Shown here piece by piece: positions 45,593-58,356 of a stretch of DNA of 64,000 nucleotides (position 1 is its first letter; every line of letters starts with the position of its first letter). This stretch comes from Haematococcus lacustris. Lineage: Eukaryota; Chlorophyta; Chlorophyceae; Chlamydomonadales; Haematococcaceae. Below the pieces are notes generated by a model that saw nothing but the letters and a program-made list of their open reading frames with translations, had not been told where the DNA came from and searched no databases. The stretch spans positions 3,249,523 to 3,313,522 of the forward strand of contig JASKMD010000016.1 of assembly GCA_030144725.1 (NCBI GenBank), in the 5' to 3' direction. The translations under genes were made by a program, and so were the position numbers.

Positions 45593-48358
45593 ATGACCGC
45601 ACGGATAACATTGGCCGCGGCTCTTCTCTTGGGAATTGCATTATCTGCGTATGCTCAGCCCGCACCCGTCAAGCACCTGCGGCCGCTGAGTAAGTGATGC
45701 TATAGCGATGCTATACACAGCATAACACAGAACGTGATAACAATGTTGTGTCGTTCGTAGGTTTCAATGGCTCCTGCCTTGACGGAAGCCAGCTGCAGAA
45801 TCACTTGGATGCAAGCGGGACTGTGACTGGCACATGCGTTCTCTGCCCGCCTGGCACTGCCACCATGGATGGAATTCGTTGCACTCCTTGCGCCGCTGGC
45901 ACTTACACCCACACCTCTGGCGCCAAGGAGTGCACACCTTGCAGTCCTGGTACAATCAGCGCAGCTGGAGCCCAGGCCTGTATTGGCTGTACAGCTGGAT
46001 ACTTCAATGCCAGGGTTCGGGGGACTGTGTGCCAAATCTGCCCTGCAGGTAAGAAGCTGTCATTTTGTGGGCCCCAGTCTGTTCTTCTCAATAACTATAG
46101 CCCAGCATTGCCACATCATGATGGGTCACTAGCATTCGCTGCTGCAAGACTCAGTCATGCTTATTGTCTTGCTACAGGTACCTATTCTGCCGCCAATGCC
46201 AGCGCTTGCATTACCTGCGGCCCGGGTTCAATTGCTGCCACAGCTGGTTCCAGTGCTTGCACAAACTGTACCGCCAATGAGTTTGCTCCTTTCAACGCAA
46301 GCACGGTGTGCAGGTATGACCCAGCTTGCAAAGCAGTGAAGTTCCATGTCCAAGCTATCTCATTCTTACGGCGCTCAATGCTGGCTGCAGGAAGTGTGAC
46401 CTTGGGTTTGCCTCTTTGGCAGGCGGTGCATCTAACTGCACTGCCTGCCCTGCTGGTAAATACCGTGACACAACTGTGGCAGTGTGCACCAACTGCACAG
46501 CTGGTTTCTTTGCTCCTGTCAACGGTAAGCAATGCAGCAACGTCATCTGGATGCTTCTTATGCTCAAGTGGGGGTTCACATGAATTGACCGCAGGCACTG
46601 TCAACTGTCTGCCCTGCCCTCGTGGCTACTACTCCGGCCCTGGGCAATCCTTCTGCATGCCATGTGACATTGGGACCACTTCACTGCCAGGCTCAGCGAC
46701 ATGCGAGCCATGTCCTAAAGGTACAAGCAGGGCGCTGCTGCACACAGCCTTGCGCCTTGGTCATTGTTGGCCTGTCATCACAGGGCAGTTGCGTTGGTCA
46801 ACCCGTGCAGGTACATATGCTGATCAAGTGGGGCTGCCAGTGTGCTACCCCTGCCAGCCAGGCTCTTATGCTCCCGCCACTGGCTACAGCAACTGGTGAG
46901 GGTGCAGGCAGTTCTCAGTGCAGCTCCCCCTGCTGTGCCCCAACCCTAACCCACCCTAACCCAAACTCTAAACCTAAACCTTCTCCAGCTTGTTTACCTG
47001 GAGTGCCCGTCATTAGCCTGTCCCACTGCCCTGCCCGCCCTGTTGCTCGCTCGCAGCACGGCCTGCGCCCCTGGAAGCATCAGCTACTGGCCCACTGGGC
47101 CCTACCTCTCATGGAGCCCCGTCTCTGCCTTTCCTGTCAGCGTCCTCACCAGCACCATCCTCAAGGTCAGGAACACCCTGAGCATCCAGCCTGGTGATGT
47201 AATACTGCAGCTGATGCTGGCTGGCTGCATTTCCTTGGGCTGCAGGCCACCAATGTCGCTGACACTGACCCGTGGCTGTCTTCATGCCAGCTGTGCCCAG
47301 CTGGCTCAAGGCAGAGCACAGCTGGTCGCACCGCTTGCATTCCTTGCGAGCCAGGGACCTACTCCAACTTTGACGGTGCCACCACCTGCCTGGCCTGCCC
47401 CCGTGGCACCACTAACGCTGGCAACTCATCAGTTTGCATCGGCTGTCCTCCGGGAGAGTTTTCGGACATTGTGAGCAAGCAAAGCTGCAGCCCAGCTGCT
47501 CCAGCTCACCCTCTTTGTCTTGATCAGGTGTGACCCACAACGCTATTTGTGTGTTTGCAGGCCTCTGGCCAGTGCAGGCCCTGCCCTGCAGGCTACTTCA
47601 CCAGCACTGCCGGGAACTTTGCCTGCACTGCCTGCCTCCCTGGGACCTTCAGCTACGCTGGCGAATCCTCGTGCAGGAACTGCCCCCGCGGCTGGGTGTC
47701 CAGCTCCAATGCGACAACACAATGCACAATGTGCCAGGCGGTACGAGTTGCCGTGGTCACCTCACCTCAATCCTCAACCAGCTGCGAGCCTCTGTCTGAT
47801 AGAAAACATTTGTGCTCATATACATGTTGTGTTGTTATTGCTATTGCAGGGCTTCATCGCTAACAATGACACCCAGGGCACAGCTTGTCTCCCATGCCCT
47901 GCTGGGACTACGTCTTTCAATGGTGAGATGCGCCACTGGCAATGTGAGCTTACCTGCATTGGTGGTGGTGATGGTGGTGACATCATACTGTGTGCCGTGC
48001 ACTGCCCGCAGCTTCTGCTGTGACAGCTGTCACTGGGGCCATAGACGAGTGTATCCCATGTCCTGTCAACTTCTTCGCCGACCGGCCAGGGGCCAGGAAC
48101 TGCACTGCGTGCCCCGTCAACACCCAGACGTGCGAAGCTGGCTCAGTGCGGTGCATAAACAGCGCCTTCCGCTGCCCCCCTGCTGCCCCCGCCCCTCCTC
48201 CTCGCCCCCCCTCACCACCTCCAAGTTCACCCCCCCCTGCTCCTCCCCCACGCCCTCCCTCACCACCACCCCGCCCTCCCTCACCCTCTCCCCCCCCCCC
48301 CCCTCACCCTCACCCCCCCCCCCCCCTCACCCTCTCCCCCCCCCCCCCCTCTCCTTAG
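45593..48358 (+). CDS. Secreted cysteine-repeat (GCC2/GCC3, ephrin-receptor-like) protein with Ser-Pro tail
   Basis: Eleven exons: 45593-45689, 45761-46048, 46178-46313, 46391-46524, 46595-46720, 46811-46895, 47057-47165, 47246-47470, 47561-47740, 47850-47922, 48012-48358. All phases agree and give 599 residues. A signal peptide (MTARITLAAALLLGIALSAY) is followed by about ten repeats of the C-x2-C-PxGT-x(n)-C-x2-C type, for example CVLCPPGTATMDGIRCTPC and CLACPRGTTNAG. These match ephrin-receptor-like/GCC2_GCC3 modules of extracellular proteins. The last 60 residues are SPPPP-type, as in hydroxyproline-rich algal wall glycoproteins such as pherophorins. There is no membrane helix, so a secreted matrix protein is likely. 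Several introns begin inside a Gly codon just after CPAG or CPK, so exons and repeat borders coincide, suggesting exon duplication. Confidence 0.85.
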
Positions 48359-48771
48359 TCCCAAGGTACTGCCTGCTCAGTGAGCCTGATGAGGGTCTGC
48401 CCTGCCAACCCAAGGCTCAGCTTTGCTGTGTCATGCTTAGTCTGGGCTGGGAGCATTGGGTGGACGCTTCAAGCAGCAACCATGCAGACATGCACCGTGA
48501 AACACCCTTTCAGCTGTGGCCATCACTGCGTCATGCTCCCTAGTGCTTGAGCTCACAGCCTCCTTCCCAACTATGCCACCCACTGATCAACGTGCGAGTC
48601 CATGTGCATCGTCAAGTAGTTTGAAAACATCCATGTGCACACCACTTCATCTCCCCAGGCCCAGTTCACACACCGCCAGTGTTCGTGTCTGTTGGTAGGT
48701 GCGGGCTGCTGGCAGTGAGTGGGCAATCATCACCTCATCCACATCATGTCTGTGAACATTAAGCATGCTTT

Positions 48772-48776
48772 TGTAA
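48772..48776 (+). terminator. Possible TGTAA polyadenylation signal
   Basis: TGTAA is the usual green-algal polyadenylation signal. This one lies about 410 bases after the stop codon of the cysteine-repeat gene. Plausible, but not unique. Confidence 0.3.
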
Positions 48777-49782
48777 GACTAGTATCAGGCTGACTTTCAG
48801 TGCAGCGGTAGGTGCTACGTCTCGTCTTGGGCGAACACAGTACGCAGGACACACCAGTCGCAGCATCCCTCTGCCAATGCCTTCTACGTCGCTCCACCTC
48901 TAGGTTTGCTCACTGCTCAAAGGCCAGTTGGCTCACTTTGATCTGCGGAACTGCGTTGGGCAGCTGTTCCATCTAAGAAGCAGGTTGTGACTAATGCTGC
49001 ATAGTGCGCCAGATGTATGTCAACAACACAAGTACCGTGCTAGTGCTAGTTCAACATTTGACGAGGGAGCTCTCTTTAAGTTCTCTCGTTGAGCAGCTTG
49101 TTCATCTGTGGGGCAGAGCCGGCGCTCCAGAGCTGTGAGCTAGATCTGTCTCAACAGCACAGGTACCGTGGTGCTACACCTGATGATGATGGTGGCTTAC
49201 AACGCTTGAGGCGTCATCGTTAGGCTGCTTGGCCGCCCTCCCCCTCTAGGGGTTTGGGGCTTTCTGCAACGCACTTTAAGCAGGGTGCACAAACAAAGGT
49301 GCACATGGGCTCAAAATGAAGTCTTGCAAATTCTCATTATTGTTTTGGAAAGTCATGGCAAACTCCGGCTGCTCCCTGATATCTCGTGGCAGTGCACTCA
49401 AAGATAAAATGCATGGCGTCATCCCTTCTGTGCATCTTGTGCATGTGCGATCAATGAAAGTTACCGGGTTACCCCCTCAAACCGGGTAACTTACCCCCTC
49501 AAATCGAGCCTTCTCCACCCAGACCGCTGTTGCCTAACCTGAACCTAGTCAAGCTCGTGCGGAGTTCCGTAGAGAGCTGTCTGTTCAGCAGGTGTGGTGC
49601 CATACCAATGCCGTCGCCATGCTTGAACCATGCAGCATACGAGCATCTCTCCCGATGCAACGTCCTAGACAGCCTAGGGTCTCCCTTAAACCCAGCCCAT
49701 TGACCCAGCCTTGCCATTGAAGACCATTACCTATGACTTGCCCACATTGACTGTAAGTTGTTTCCTGTCTGCAAAGCCTTGT
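48777..49782. other. Intergenic, nothing recognised
   Basis: No gene seen. Around 49458-49492 the halves AAGTTACCGGGTT and AAACCGGGTAACTT form an imperfect inverted repeat. Confidence 0.4.
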
Positions 49783-49835
49783 AGGGTTAGGGTTAGGGTT
49801 AGAGCTAACCCTAACCCTAACCCTAACCCTAACCC
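49783..49835. repeat. Head-to-head interstitial telomeric repeats
   Basis: About three TTAGGG units on the plus strand meet about five CCCTAA units at an AGAGCT junction near 49801-49806. So the two arrays point toward each other, as in a telomere-telomere fusion or a filled break. TTAGGG is one of the telomere types known in Chlamydomonadales other than Chlamydomonas itself. Confidence 0.85.
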
Positions 49836-50584
49836 AGTGGTCCCTAGTATTCCCGCTAGTGGCCACTACTAACCCGGCTGAAATGGAGGCCCTAGTGAGG
49901 GACAAAGGGGCCTGTGATGGTCTATACGGGTGATGGTAGGTCAATACAAATCCTGCATCATGCAGTCACCATTCCAAACATTCCAATCTTGCTAACCAGC
50001 ACTCAATCAGGACTAACGACCCAGTGACTAGCCACATATGTTGTGGTTACCCTGATCAGTACAACTGAACTGTGACAAAGGGGACCGGCCATGCAACACA
50101 CCATGCTTCATGCGGTCCTCGCATGTCCAAACCGTGTAAGAACAGCCCCAGAGTTAACCACCCACAGCCGACAGTGCACTCCTGTTCCTGCATTGTCAAG
50201 CTGTCCTTGTCTTGCCTGCCAAGGACAGTGCATGACAACTCCTCTTGGGTATAAGTGCATCATGCAGCTCAAGTAATGAAGTCATTGGTCCTAGCCTAGT
50301 TTCTGTCTCACAACCCACTGTGGATGCCATAGTCTTATGGAGCTGCAGTACTCTAGCCTGGTTTGCACCAGCAATGCCTGACCTACTTGCATGGAATTAG
50401 CTAGTGTTGCTAGCGACCCTGTCAGCATTCAAGCCCACCAATGTAGCAGCCAGCACCACGGTCAAGGCATTGAAGACACTGGTCAGCACTGGCCCCTGCC
50501 ACGAGCTGCGGGCCAGGCCACCACCTGCTGCTGTCACCCCTTCCCTCCCTCCCTCGCTTCGCTTGCTGAGCTCACATGGCCTGA
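49836..50584. other. Intergenic downstream of ORC1
   Basis: No gene or RNA recognised. It should include the ORC1 3' untranslated region (minus strand). Confidence 0.4.
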
Positions 50585-53500
50585 TCAGGCCAGCTGTGTG
50601 TGGAGGGCCACGAGCTGCGTGTCCTCCTTAATGGCGCTGCACACATCATCCTTGTGCACTGCCAGCGTGACCTGGCCTCGTATGCCCTGCAGCGCAGTCA
50701 GGCGGCAGCAGCCAGGCAGCAGTCAGGCAGCAGCCACAGCCCCATCAGCAGCATGCCCCTCTCCACCCTCCTCCCTTCCCAGCACTCAAATGCACACCAC
50801 ATGGCTGCCGGAGCCAATGCCAACTGCACAAGGCCCTGCTGCATGGTGGCGCACACTGTGTGGCTGCAGGCAGGAGGGTGTGATGGGTGGCGGCTGGCAG
50901 CAACACAGCTGGTGGCAGCACTCATGGGCGGTGGAGGTGGGCGCTGGTGACTGACCTGCCAGCTAGGTGAGGCCAGCAGCAGGCGCTTGGCTGCCAGCAC
51001 CGCCAGGGCCCTGTTCAGGGTGCCGGGCTGCACTGCAGCAGCGTCTGGGACCAGCAGGCTGAGGTGGCTGACCAGGCGATGGTGCAGGGCCTGTGAGGCA
51101 GAGGGTGGGCCAAGGGGCAGCAGTGCAGAGCAGGTGTCATTTGCAACCAACCGCCTGCCAGAAATGCCTGCAGCAACACTGACACCGTGCGAAAGCAGTG
51201 CAGCAAGCAGCATGGTGTGGGGTCATGGAGCACGACAAGAGCATGGCTGGACAAGTCAGGGCGCCAGGCAGCTGCTGCTCCACACACCTGCACCGACACC
51301 TGTGGCCTGTTTGTGGCGCGCATCTCCAGCAGTAGGCCCACCAGCGCTGTCTTCTCCAGCTGGCTGCAGGCCCTCAGGAACTGCAGGATGGAGCGCCAGG
51401 GGACAGCAGCAGCAGGCAGGGGTGGAAAGAGGCGAAAGACAAAGGAACAGCCATGGAGGCTTGCACTGCCTGGGTGCTGTGTGCGTGAAAGCCCAGGAGC
51501 GCCACATCAGCAGCTGGTCACTCACCAGCATGTGAGGGGTGCCGAACATTTCATTCACTGCCACCTTCACGTGCCCCTCCTGCACTCAGGTCAGCAGCAG
51601 TGCACCTGGTCAGTCCCGCATCACACCACTCACTGGCCGCCCTCAGCTAGCAACACTGACCGTGATGAAGCCTTTCAGCTCAGCAGGGCTTGAGGCAGCT
51701 GTCAGCGGGGGCGCATTGGCCTTGCAGCGTGCAGCCTCAGCCACCTCCACTGCTCGCCGCAACAGCTCAAGCGCCCGGCGCACATCCCCTGTAGTGGCGG
51801 CCACCTGCAGGCCACAGCCCACCCGCACTGCCAGCCTCACTATCTCTTCTCAGCCTCAGCCCCGTTGAGAGCCCCTGATACCCCTGTGGCCGTACCCCTG
51901 CTGCTTGGCCTGCCTAACACACCGCCTCAGCAGCCCCACCCTGGACCACCTAGAGAGCAGGTGCGCTGACACATAGCTTCAGCACCAAGCAGCCCAGCAA
52001 GCTGGTCTGGCCATGCAATCCACAAGCCATCGGTGGCTGAAGCTGGCAGCTGTCCCAAACCAGTGGTCAGCTGGGGTAGCAGCTGTGACATCACACAGCT
52101 GAATGATTCATGGTCGAGGCACGTGGCGGGACACAGGCGACTGACATGTTCTGATAGTGCTGCTGCTGATGCAGGTGATGGTGGGGATACTGATGATGGT
52201 TGAGGCACAGTGTGGCCTACCTTGCGCGCAACCCATTGTATGGCTGCCTCCTTGAAGAGCAGGCCACAGCCTGCAGCTGCCACACGCTGCCCGATGATTT
52301 GGCGCAGCTGGTCAACACTGTACGGGTTGAACGCGAGCTTCGCATTGGCCAAGCGGCTGCAAAGAAACCGGGAAGGCAGCAGCAGGGCCGGGAGACATGA
52401 GCGCCGTGACAGCACTGACAGACCAATCGCTTTCCACACATTCGCATTGGCCAGTGGTTGTCGTCCCAGGCCAGCCTCAACCCGAGGTCTTTTCACCTAG
52501 TCAGACGTGCCCCACCTGCTGATGCGCGGGAGGACACGCTCGTCCAGGTCATGAGTGTTGGAGATGCCAATGACGGCCAGGCGCGCGCCCGGCCTCATGG
52601 GCCACTCAAACAGGTTGTACAGCACCTGCAGGCAGGGTAGGGTGAGCAGGGCAGGGAGGGGCGCAGGGCCCATCAGGAGGCGGAGAGGGGTGTGGTGGAT
52701 AGTGCAGTGTGGATAGCCTGGTAGATAGTGCAGTGTGCCTCACCGACTGGTCCTTGGTGATGAGCACGTCAATCTCGTCCACCACCAGCAGCGTCATGCA
52801 TCTCCCGCGGCCCTGCGCCGTGGCCCCTGCACTGAAGTGTGCCTCCAGGGCGGCTAGAGCACGGGCCGGCCCTGCACGCTGCCCGGCGACCTTTTCCCAC
52901 AGCTGCACAGTGCAGTGGCACCAGGCGGCCGGCAGTAAGGCAGTGAGGCAGGCAGGAAAGCAGTGGGGCAGGCAGGCAGGCAGTGACAGTGTGTATGTCT
53001 CATGGTGCACTCCTAGTGGGCCGGGTGTGGGCATGGTGGAGGTGGACTGGCAGACTGGGTTACTGGGTAGTTGGTGGTTGAGGCAGCAGCATGTGGCAGC
53101 ATGCAGCCAGCTGGCGGAAAGCGCCCAGGAGCCCACCTTGGAGTAGACGTGGCCTGGGGTGGGCAGGCTGAGCGCGTTCAGGCTGATCAGCTGCACCCCA
53201 GCTGCCTGAGCAGAGGCTCTGCGGCACAGTATACAAACAGCTGGTGGCTTGCCTGCTTGATATGCTGGACACAGTCAAGGCACAGGTGGTGACCTATCCT
53301 GCTGATCACAGCTGCTGGGGGCACGCCCTAGGCATACGCATGCTACCGGGCTGCAGCTGTGTGGTCACACTCACTTGTTTGCAGCGATGACCTCGTTTAT
53401 GCATGCAGTCTTGCCAGTACCAGGCACACCACACACATACATCACGCCTGGGCCAGTGCCCTGACCCTCTGCAACAGCAGTGAGACAGGGGGGATTGGCT

Positions 53501-56500
53501 TCACTGCAGCCCTGTTGGGTTGGGTGCAAGCTTCGGTGCTTGCAAGCTTACCATCACCAACAGCCTCGCTGACGAAGCGATGCATGTGGGCCTTCTCTGT
53601 ATCCCTGCAGTACCAAGAAGGGGTTAGGGTTGTCAGATCATTGTCATCATATGTGCATATGCAGCTTGCATCGAGGCGGCCGTGCAGGCATGGCAATGGT
53701 GGTAGCCTCAGTAGAGCAGTGGGATCGTGTCCCATGGCCTCTTGCTAACCTACCGGCAGGGCAAGCTCCCTGGAACAGTGGCCAAGGACAGGGCCCGGCG
53801 TGCAGCTGCCAACGGAGGGAGAGGCGCCCGACTAGGCAAGGCAGAGGTGCCACCTCCGACTAGCTCCACACCATCCTCCTGCACAAACGATAACAGTAGA
53901 CAGGAAACTTGTGACAACATGTGCTGTACTGATACGGTGCTGGTGATGTCATCAATTGCTTGAGCAAGCAGCCATCACCAAACCCACAGCAAACCCTTCA
54001 CCAGTCGCCAAACCTTATGGCTGACAAGGATACTGCTGCGTTTGAGGTCCTTTACCCGATGCCAGAGACAGCAGCAGTGGCAACAGCTCAGCCAGCAGTA
54101 CTAGTAACCCTCAGCCATCAGCCAAGCTCTTTAACCAAGCGTGTGTCAAGAGGGATTTGGGGGCAGGTTTTGGCGGCTATCGTCAACACACCGTATCAGT
54201 ACAGGATGCACAGGTGGGTGATCTGATGCTGGACACACCAACATCCCACACCCTTGAACTCCTCAAGCCTCAGGCCTGAGGTGGGGTGGTCACCCTGCAC
54301 TGCCAGCGTGTATCATTGCTGTGGCCTGTAGAGTAATCCTCATGTCTCCTTAGGGCCAAGGTGGGGTAGTTACAGTGCACTGCCAGCGCCTCCATGCATG
54401 TAGATGAACAGCAGGTGGCTGTGGCAGCAAGACTGTGTGCACTCACCACCTCTTGCGCTCCTACGTGCCGGTTCAGTGCCCCGCCTGCTCCCCGGACGGC
54501 CTGGCGCCGGCCCTTGAATGCAGCCTTGGTGCCTGCACCCGCCAGCATCCCCCGCTCCGCCCAAAACGCGTAAATCGGTTTGAAGCTGCGGTCCCTGCTG
54601 GGCAACGGGGGCATCCAGCACCAATCGTCTCAGTCGCGACATCCGGGGATGATAATGACCGGGTCTGAACGTATCGCACCTGTCTTCGTCGTCGCTGCTG
54701 AGTTGCTCTGCTGCTGCGTTGAATTCCTCGTCGCTGTCATCCTCGCTGTCGGTGTCAACCGCGCAGACGCGGGCTCCTTTCTTGGTTCGCTGTGACGGCG
54801 CCAGGGTGGTCGTCGCCTTTAGCGAGCAGCGTCGGAAGCGCTGGAAGGCAACGGCACACGCACTGTTGTAAAACGCGGCGAGGGAGGCAGCGACCGGCGC
54901 TCAAGACCTGGCGCTTGCTGCTGCCGTGCGCACCTTCCACAGCTCGTCGTACTCATACTCACACAGGAACACGTCCGGCCCACTGGTCGAGTCGTAGTCC
55001 TGGGCAAAGGGGCACAGGTGACAGTATTTCACCCCACTGACACACAGGACTTGCAGCTTCTAGGCAGCTTCGGCAACACATACATAGAACAGACCTTGCC
55101 CCGCAGGACCTCACCTGGGGCTTGCACACATGCGCCTTGTCAAAGATGCACTGCACTGACTCGTAGTGCTCTGCTGCCGTTTGGAACACCTCCCGTGCTC
55201 CATGGTGGGCCTGTAGCCAGGGGGGGTGCAGCGGGGGTGCAGCGGGGTGTGCAGACGGTGTAAGCGGGTGTACGATGCAGTGGATGTTGGTTGCAACGAT
55301 GGGGCAGTGCAGATGGCAGCCCTGGTGGCTGTGTGCAGCAGAGGGCCGGAGAGCCTGGTGGCTGTGAGCGGCAGAGGGCTGGTGGCAGCAGACTGGTAGC
55401 AGCAGAAGCTGCGGGCTGTTGGCTACCTGGCGGCCCAGGTATGTCTCCTCAGGCTTGAGGTAGTAGCGGATCACTACCTCCACTTGGCCATCGCTGCCTT
55501 GGCGGTTCTGCAAGCAGCAGGACCACCCCAGGTGCAGAGGAGCTCATCCCAAGCCCCAGCTGCAACACGCTTGCACATGCAAGAAGTGGTGGTGCCACAC
55601 CCACGATGACGGTAAATGTGATCTGGATCTCCTTCACCTTGAGCTGTGCCTGTCTCATGGCCCATAAGAGTTTTTGTATAGCACCATACAGGCTTTCCCT
55701 ACCTTCACAAACGCCATGATGCGCCCAAGCGTGAGCACTGGCTTGTCGCGAGAGGCGAACAGGTACTGCTCAGCACAAAACACAGCACAGGGGTCAGGTC
55801 AGGATAGCTGCAACCAGCTCACTGGAGCAGCAGCCTGCTGTACAGCATCGATCGAGCTGGCGGCAGGCAAGAGGGGCAGCAGGTGCACCTTTTCGTACGC
55901 CATGCGCAGTGGTCTGCTTGCAGCCGGCGCCTCCCCCCGGGCGCAGCTGGGGCACAGCCAGGAGCCCTGGGCAGCACCAGCAGGGGAGCAGGGATACAAC
56001 CAGGTCAGCAACATGGTCCCATGCTCCAGGTGGATCAGGCATGGCACGATAGCTCCCGCAGGACCATGTGCTCCAGAGCAGCTGAGGGTATGGCCGGCTG
56101 CCAGGGTCTGTGCATACCTCTGGCACTTGCTTCAAGCGTGGCTTGAGGCAGGACATGTGGTAGCCACCCAGGCAGCGGTCACACTCTATGAGGGTGTGTA
56201 CCTGACCGACCTTGGTGCAGATGGAGCATACCTCCTCTGCACAGAAGGCAAGTGACCAGAGTCTGAACTTAACCCTGGTGACCAAACATGGGCTCAAATC
56301 AGGAGTTGGTTATAGCTGCAGCACCAGGCTTACGCTGGACTTCAGCTGTCCCATGGTGCTGCCATAGGCTGTGCTGCCACCTGCCTGACTCATTGCCATG
56401 CTCACCGACATCATCGTCTGGCAGTGCAGACCAGTCCTCTGTCATTGTCACGTAGATGTCCTGCCCCACGCGATACTCCTGCCCATTGACAGTGTACCGC

Positions 56501-57094
56501 TCAAAAAAGACTGCTCCGGACTGCAGGCACACAGGCAAGGCCAGATGTGCTGTGACATGCTGGCTGGAAACAAGGATGTACTAGTTGGTGGTGTAGTCAA
56601 AGTAGCTGCTTGTCCAGTGCATCTTTCTCAAACGTCCTGGCATGGCATGGTAGCCCTGGTGCTGCAATATAACCATTCCATCTCACAGCAGTCCTTAGCA
56701 GCATGCACTCATGCCAGTCAATACCTCTTGATTTGTGCCTGCGGATGCCTTGTGCCTGCGTGATGCCTTGACTGGGCTGCTGGGCGCTCTAGCTTTCTTG
56801 CCAGGCTGCTTTGTGCTGCGTGTGGTGCGCTGCTCCTTGGCTGGCTGCAGCACAACGGTAGCAGGTGTTGGCTGTGGAGCTCTCTTCCGTCCACTCAAAG
56901 CCTGCTGTGTCTGGGCTTCAGCTGCTACGCTGGAGCGTGTTTTGCGCTTGTCGGCCTTCTCAGCAAAGACGTCAACTGCGAGTAGCAGCACTTGTCAGCA
57001 TTCCACAATTCCTGACCTTGACTGCGAGAAACTCACAATGTTTGACTGCCGGGTATGCGATGTTCGTCTGCTTCATTCCAGGCTCGCGTCCCAT
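50585..57094 (-). CDS. ORC1: Origin recognition complex subunit 1 (ORC1), PHD-BAH-AAA+
   Basis: Twenty-three exons in transcript order: 57037-57094, 56725-56975, 56406-56520, 56118-56236, 55889-55966, 55703-55765, 55427-55507, 55115-55210, 54934-54999, 54680-54840, 54447-54597, 53754-53878, 53552-53604, 53375-53468, 53137-53218, 52744-52902, 52516-52625, 52221-52356, 51661-51804, 51526-51579, 51288-51380, 50956-51090, 50585-50686. All phases agree; 841 residues. A basic tail (1-104) precedes a BAH domain that contains a C4HC3 PHD finger (CSICTKVG, ECDRCLGGYHMSC, WLCPSC). The AAA+ module has Walker A GVPGTGKTACIN, Walker B LLVVDEID, sensor IGISNT, LPRISR, and a C-terminal winged helix. ORC1 binds origins and helps load MCM. 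A PHD inside BAH is the plant type and reads histone H3 methylation there. The short first exon and the linker exons 10-11 are the least certain parts. Confidence 0.9.
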
Positions 57095-57419
57095 CGTATG
57101 GCTTCCGTTGTGGGTGTACCACGCCTCCAGTCAATGGTCTGTGCGACTTCCTGTTTGAATGCTAAATGTAAGGAATGCTATCCGATACCACAAGAAGCAA
57201 GGATAGTGTGGTGCCTAGACACCCTACGCACCCCCACTGGCGCCGTAGTCACACTGGCGCCAACACGGCCAGTCGCGCATCATTCAAATCACCAGACTGC
57301 ACGATGCCCAGCACATGATGCGTTTGCAGGAGTCGCTAGGCGCTCCGTACCCCGTACCACATACAAAGCCCGGCGTCGCGTATTCTCGTGGCCTTACTGG
57401 CCTAGACAATGGTAACAGA

Positions 57420-57700
57420 CGGGGAAGGTCAGCGAGGTTGCCTGTGTGGCTGCCTGGTTGAGTGGGGCTGTGGGAGCTGTGGGAGCTGAGGTGTGGGCAC
57501 CTGGGGGCACCACACCGGCCCCACCCCGGCCTGTCAACCCGCTGGCTCCGGGCTAAGCTGACCTGGCTGGTGCGGTGCTCATGTACCAGCACCACCAAGC
57601 CAGGCAGCCTGTGCGGCTGTTGCTTTTGCCTGTCGAGCCTCCCTGGGTGACCAGGAGCACCGCATCTGCACCCCAGCCACCATTCCCTGGCCCAGCTTAA
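57420..57700 (-). pseudogene. TnpB/Fanzor-like fragment (copy E)
   Basis: The minus frame contains PHRLPGLVVLVHEHRTSQVS. This corresponds to the VV-x-VDE-x-RTS-x-VS segment that precedes the zinc-ribbon region in this TnpB/Fanzor-like family (D changed to H here). Upstream in the frame GAPGHPGRLDRQKQ is compatible with the same family. After about 20 residues the frame becomes Ser/His/Pro-rich and unrelated. It is a short relic between ORC1 and copy D. Confidence 0.4.
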
Positions 57701-58101
57701 CATAAGAAGACCACCAGCTGCTTGCGCTGTTGTAATAGGCTGCCAGGTGGTGGCTTGATCAGTGGCATAACTGCACAGCGATTACGAAGGGAGGGTGAGC
57801 TGCCTGTGGCCAATAGTTGCGTTGTGGTGCAGCTACGGCTACAGTTATAGCTCGTCAAAGACCCAGCGCACACCTCCAGCAGAGGGCGCAGGGTCACTCA
57901 CAGCTTTGCTACAATCCTTCACTGCTTGTTCTACCCAACTATATCAGCTGCCTGGTTGGCCACCCCAGCGTCCTCACACCAGCGTCCCCACACCACCTGT
58001 GCAGCCCCCTCTTGTACCTGATGCAGCCCCTGTACCCCCTCACCACCCGCGTGCCCCTGCCCAGCCAGCCAGCATGGACAGGGACCCTGATGGCTGACTG
58101 T

Positions 58102-58124
58102 GAGCCAAAGTCAGACTTTGGCTC
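58102..58124. repeat. Short perfect hairpin
   Basis: GAGCCAAAGTC and GACTTTGGCTC pair over 11 bases around a single A. It lies upstream of copy D. No function assigned. Confidence 0.6.
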
Positions 58125-58356
58125 AGAGTCACAGTCAGAGTCTGACTCTGGGCAAGCCTTTTAAGCTGTTAATTGTGATGAGGTGCCCAGTGGTTTAGTG
58201 GGGAAATGCCACCGGAGTGGGGGCTGTAGTCATCAAGGGTGCGACCGAGGATGCTTCAATTGAATTGTAGCGGAGTGAGCTTACCCACAGTCAAACATGT
58301 TGCTCCATGTTGAATGAGTTTTGTTTGTCTGATCATGGGAGCGTCAAGAGTGTGTC

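Noticed and set aside
53960..54226. Plus-strand frame of 88 codons as a gene
   Set aside because: It lies inside an ORC1 intron on the opposite strand and shows no motif.
55591..55670. An extra ORC1 exon encoding AQLKVKEIQITF
   Set aside because: Joining 55703-55765 directly to 55427-55507 gives a normal BAH strand (RIMAFVK to NRQGSDGQVEVVIRYY); adding this piece would interrupt the domain.
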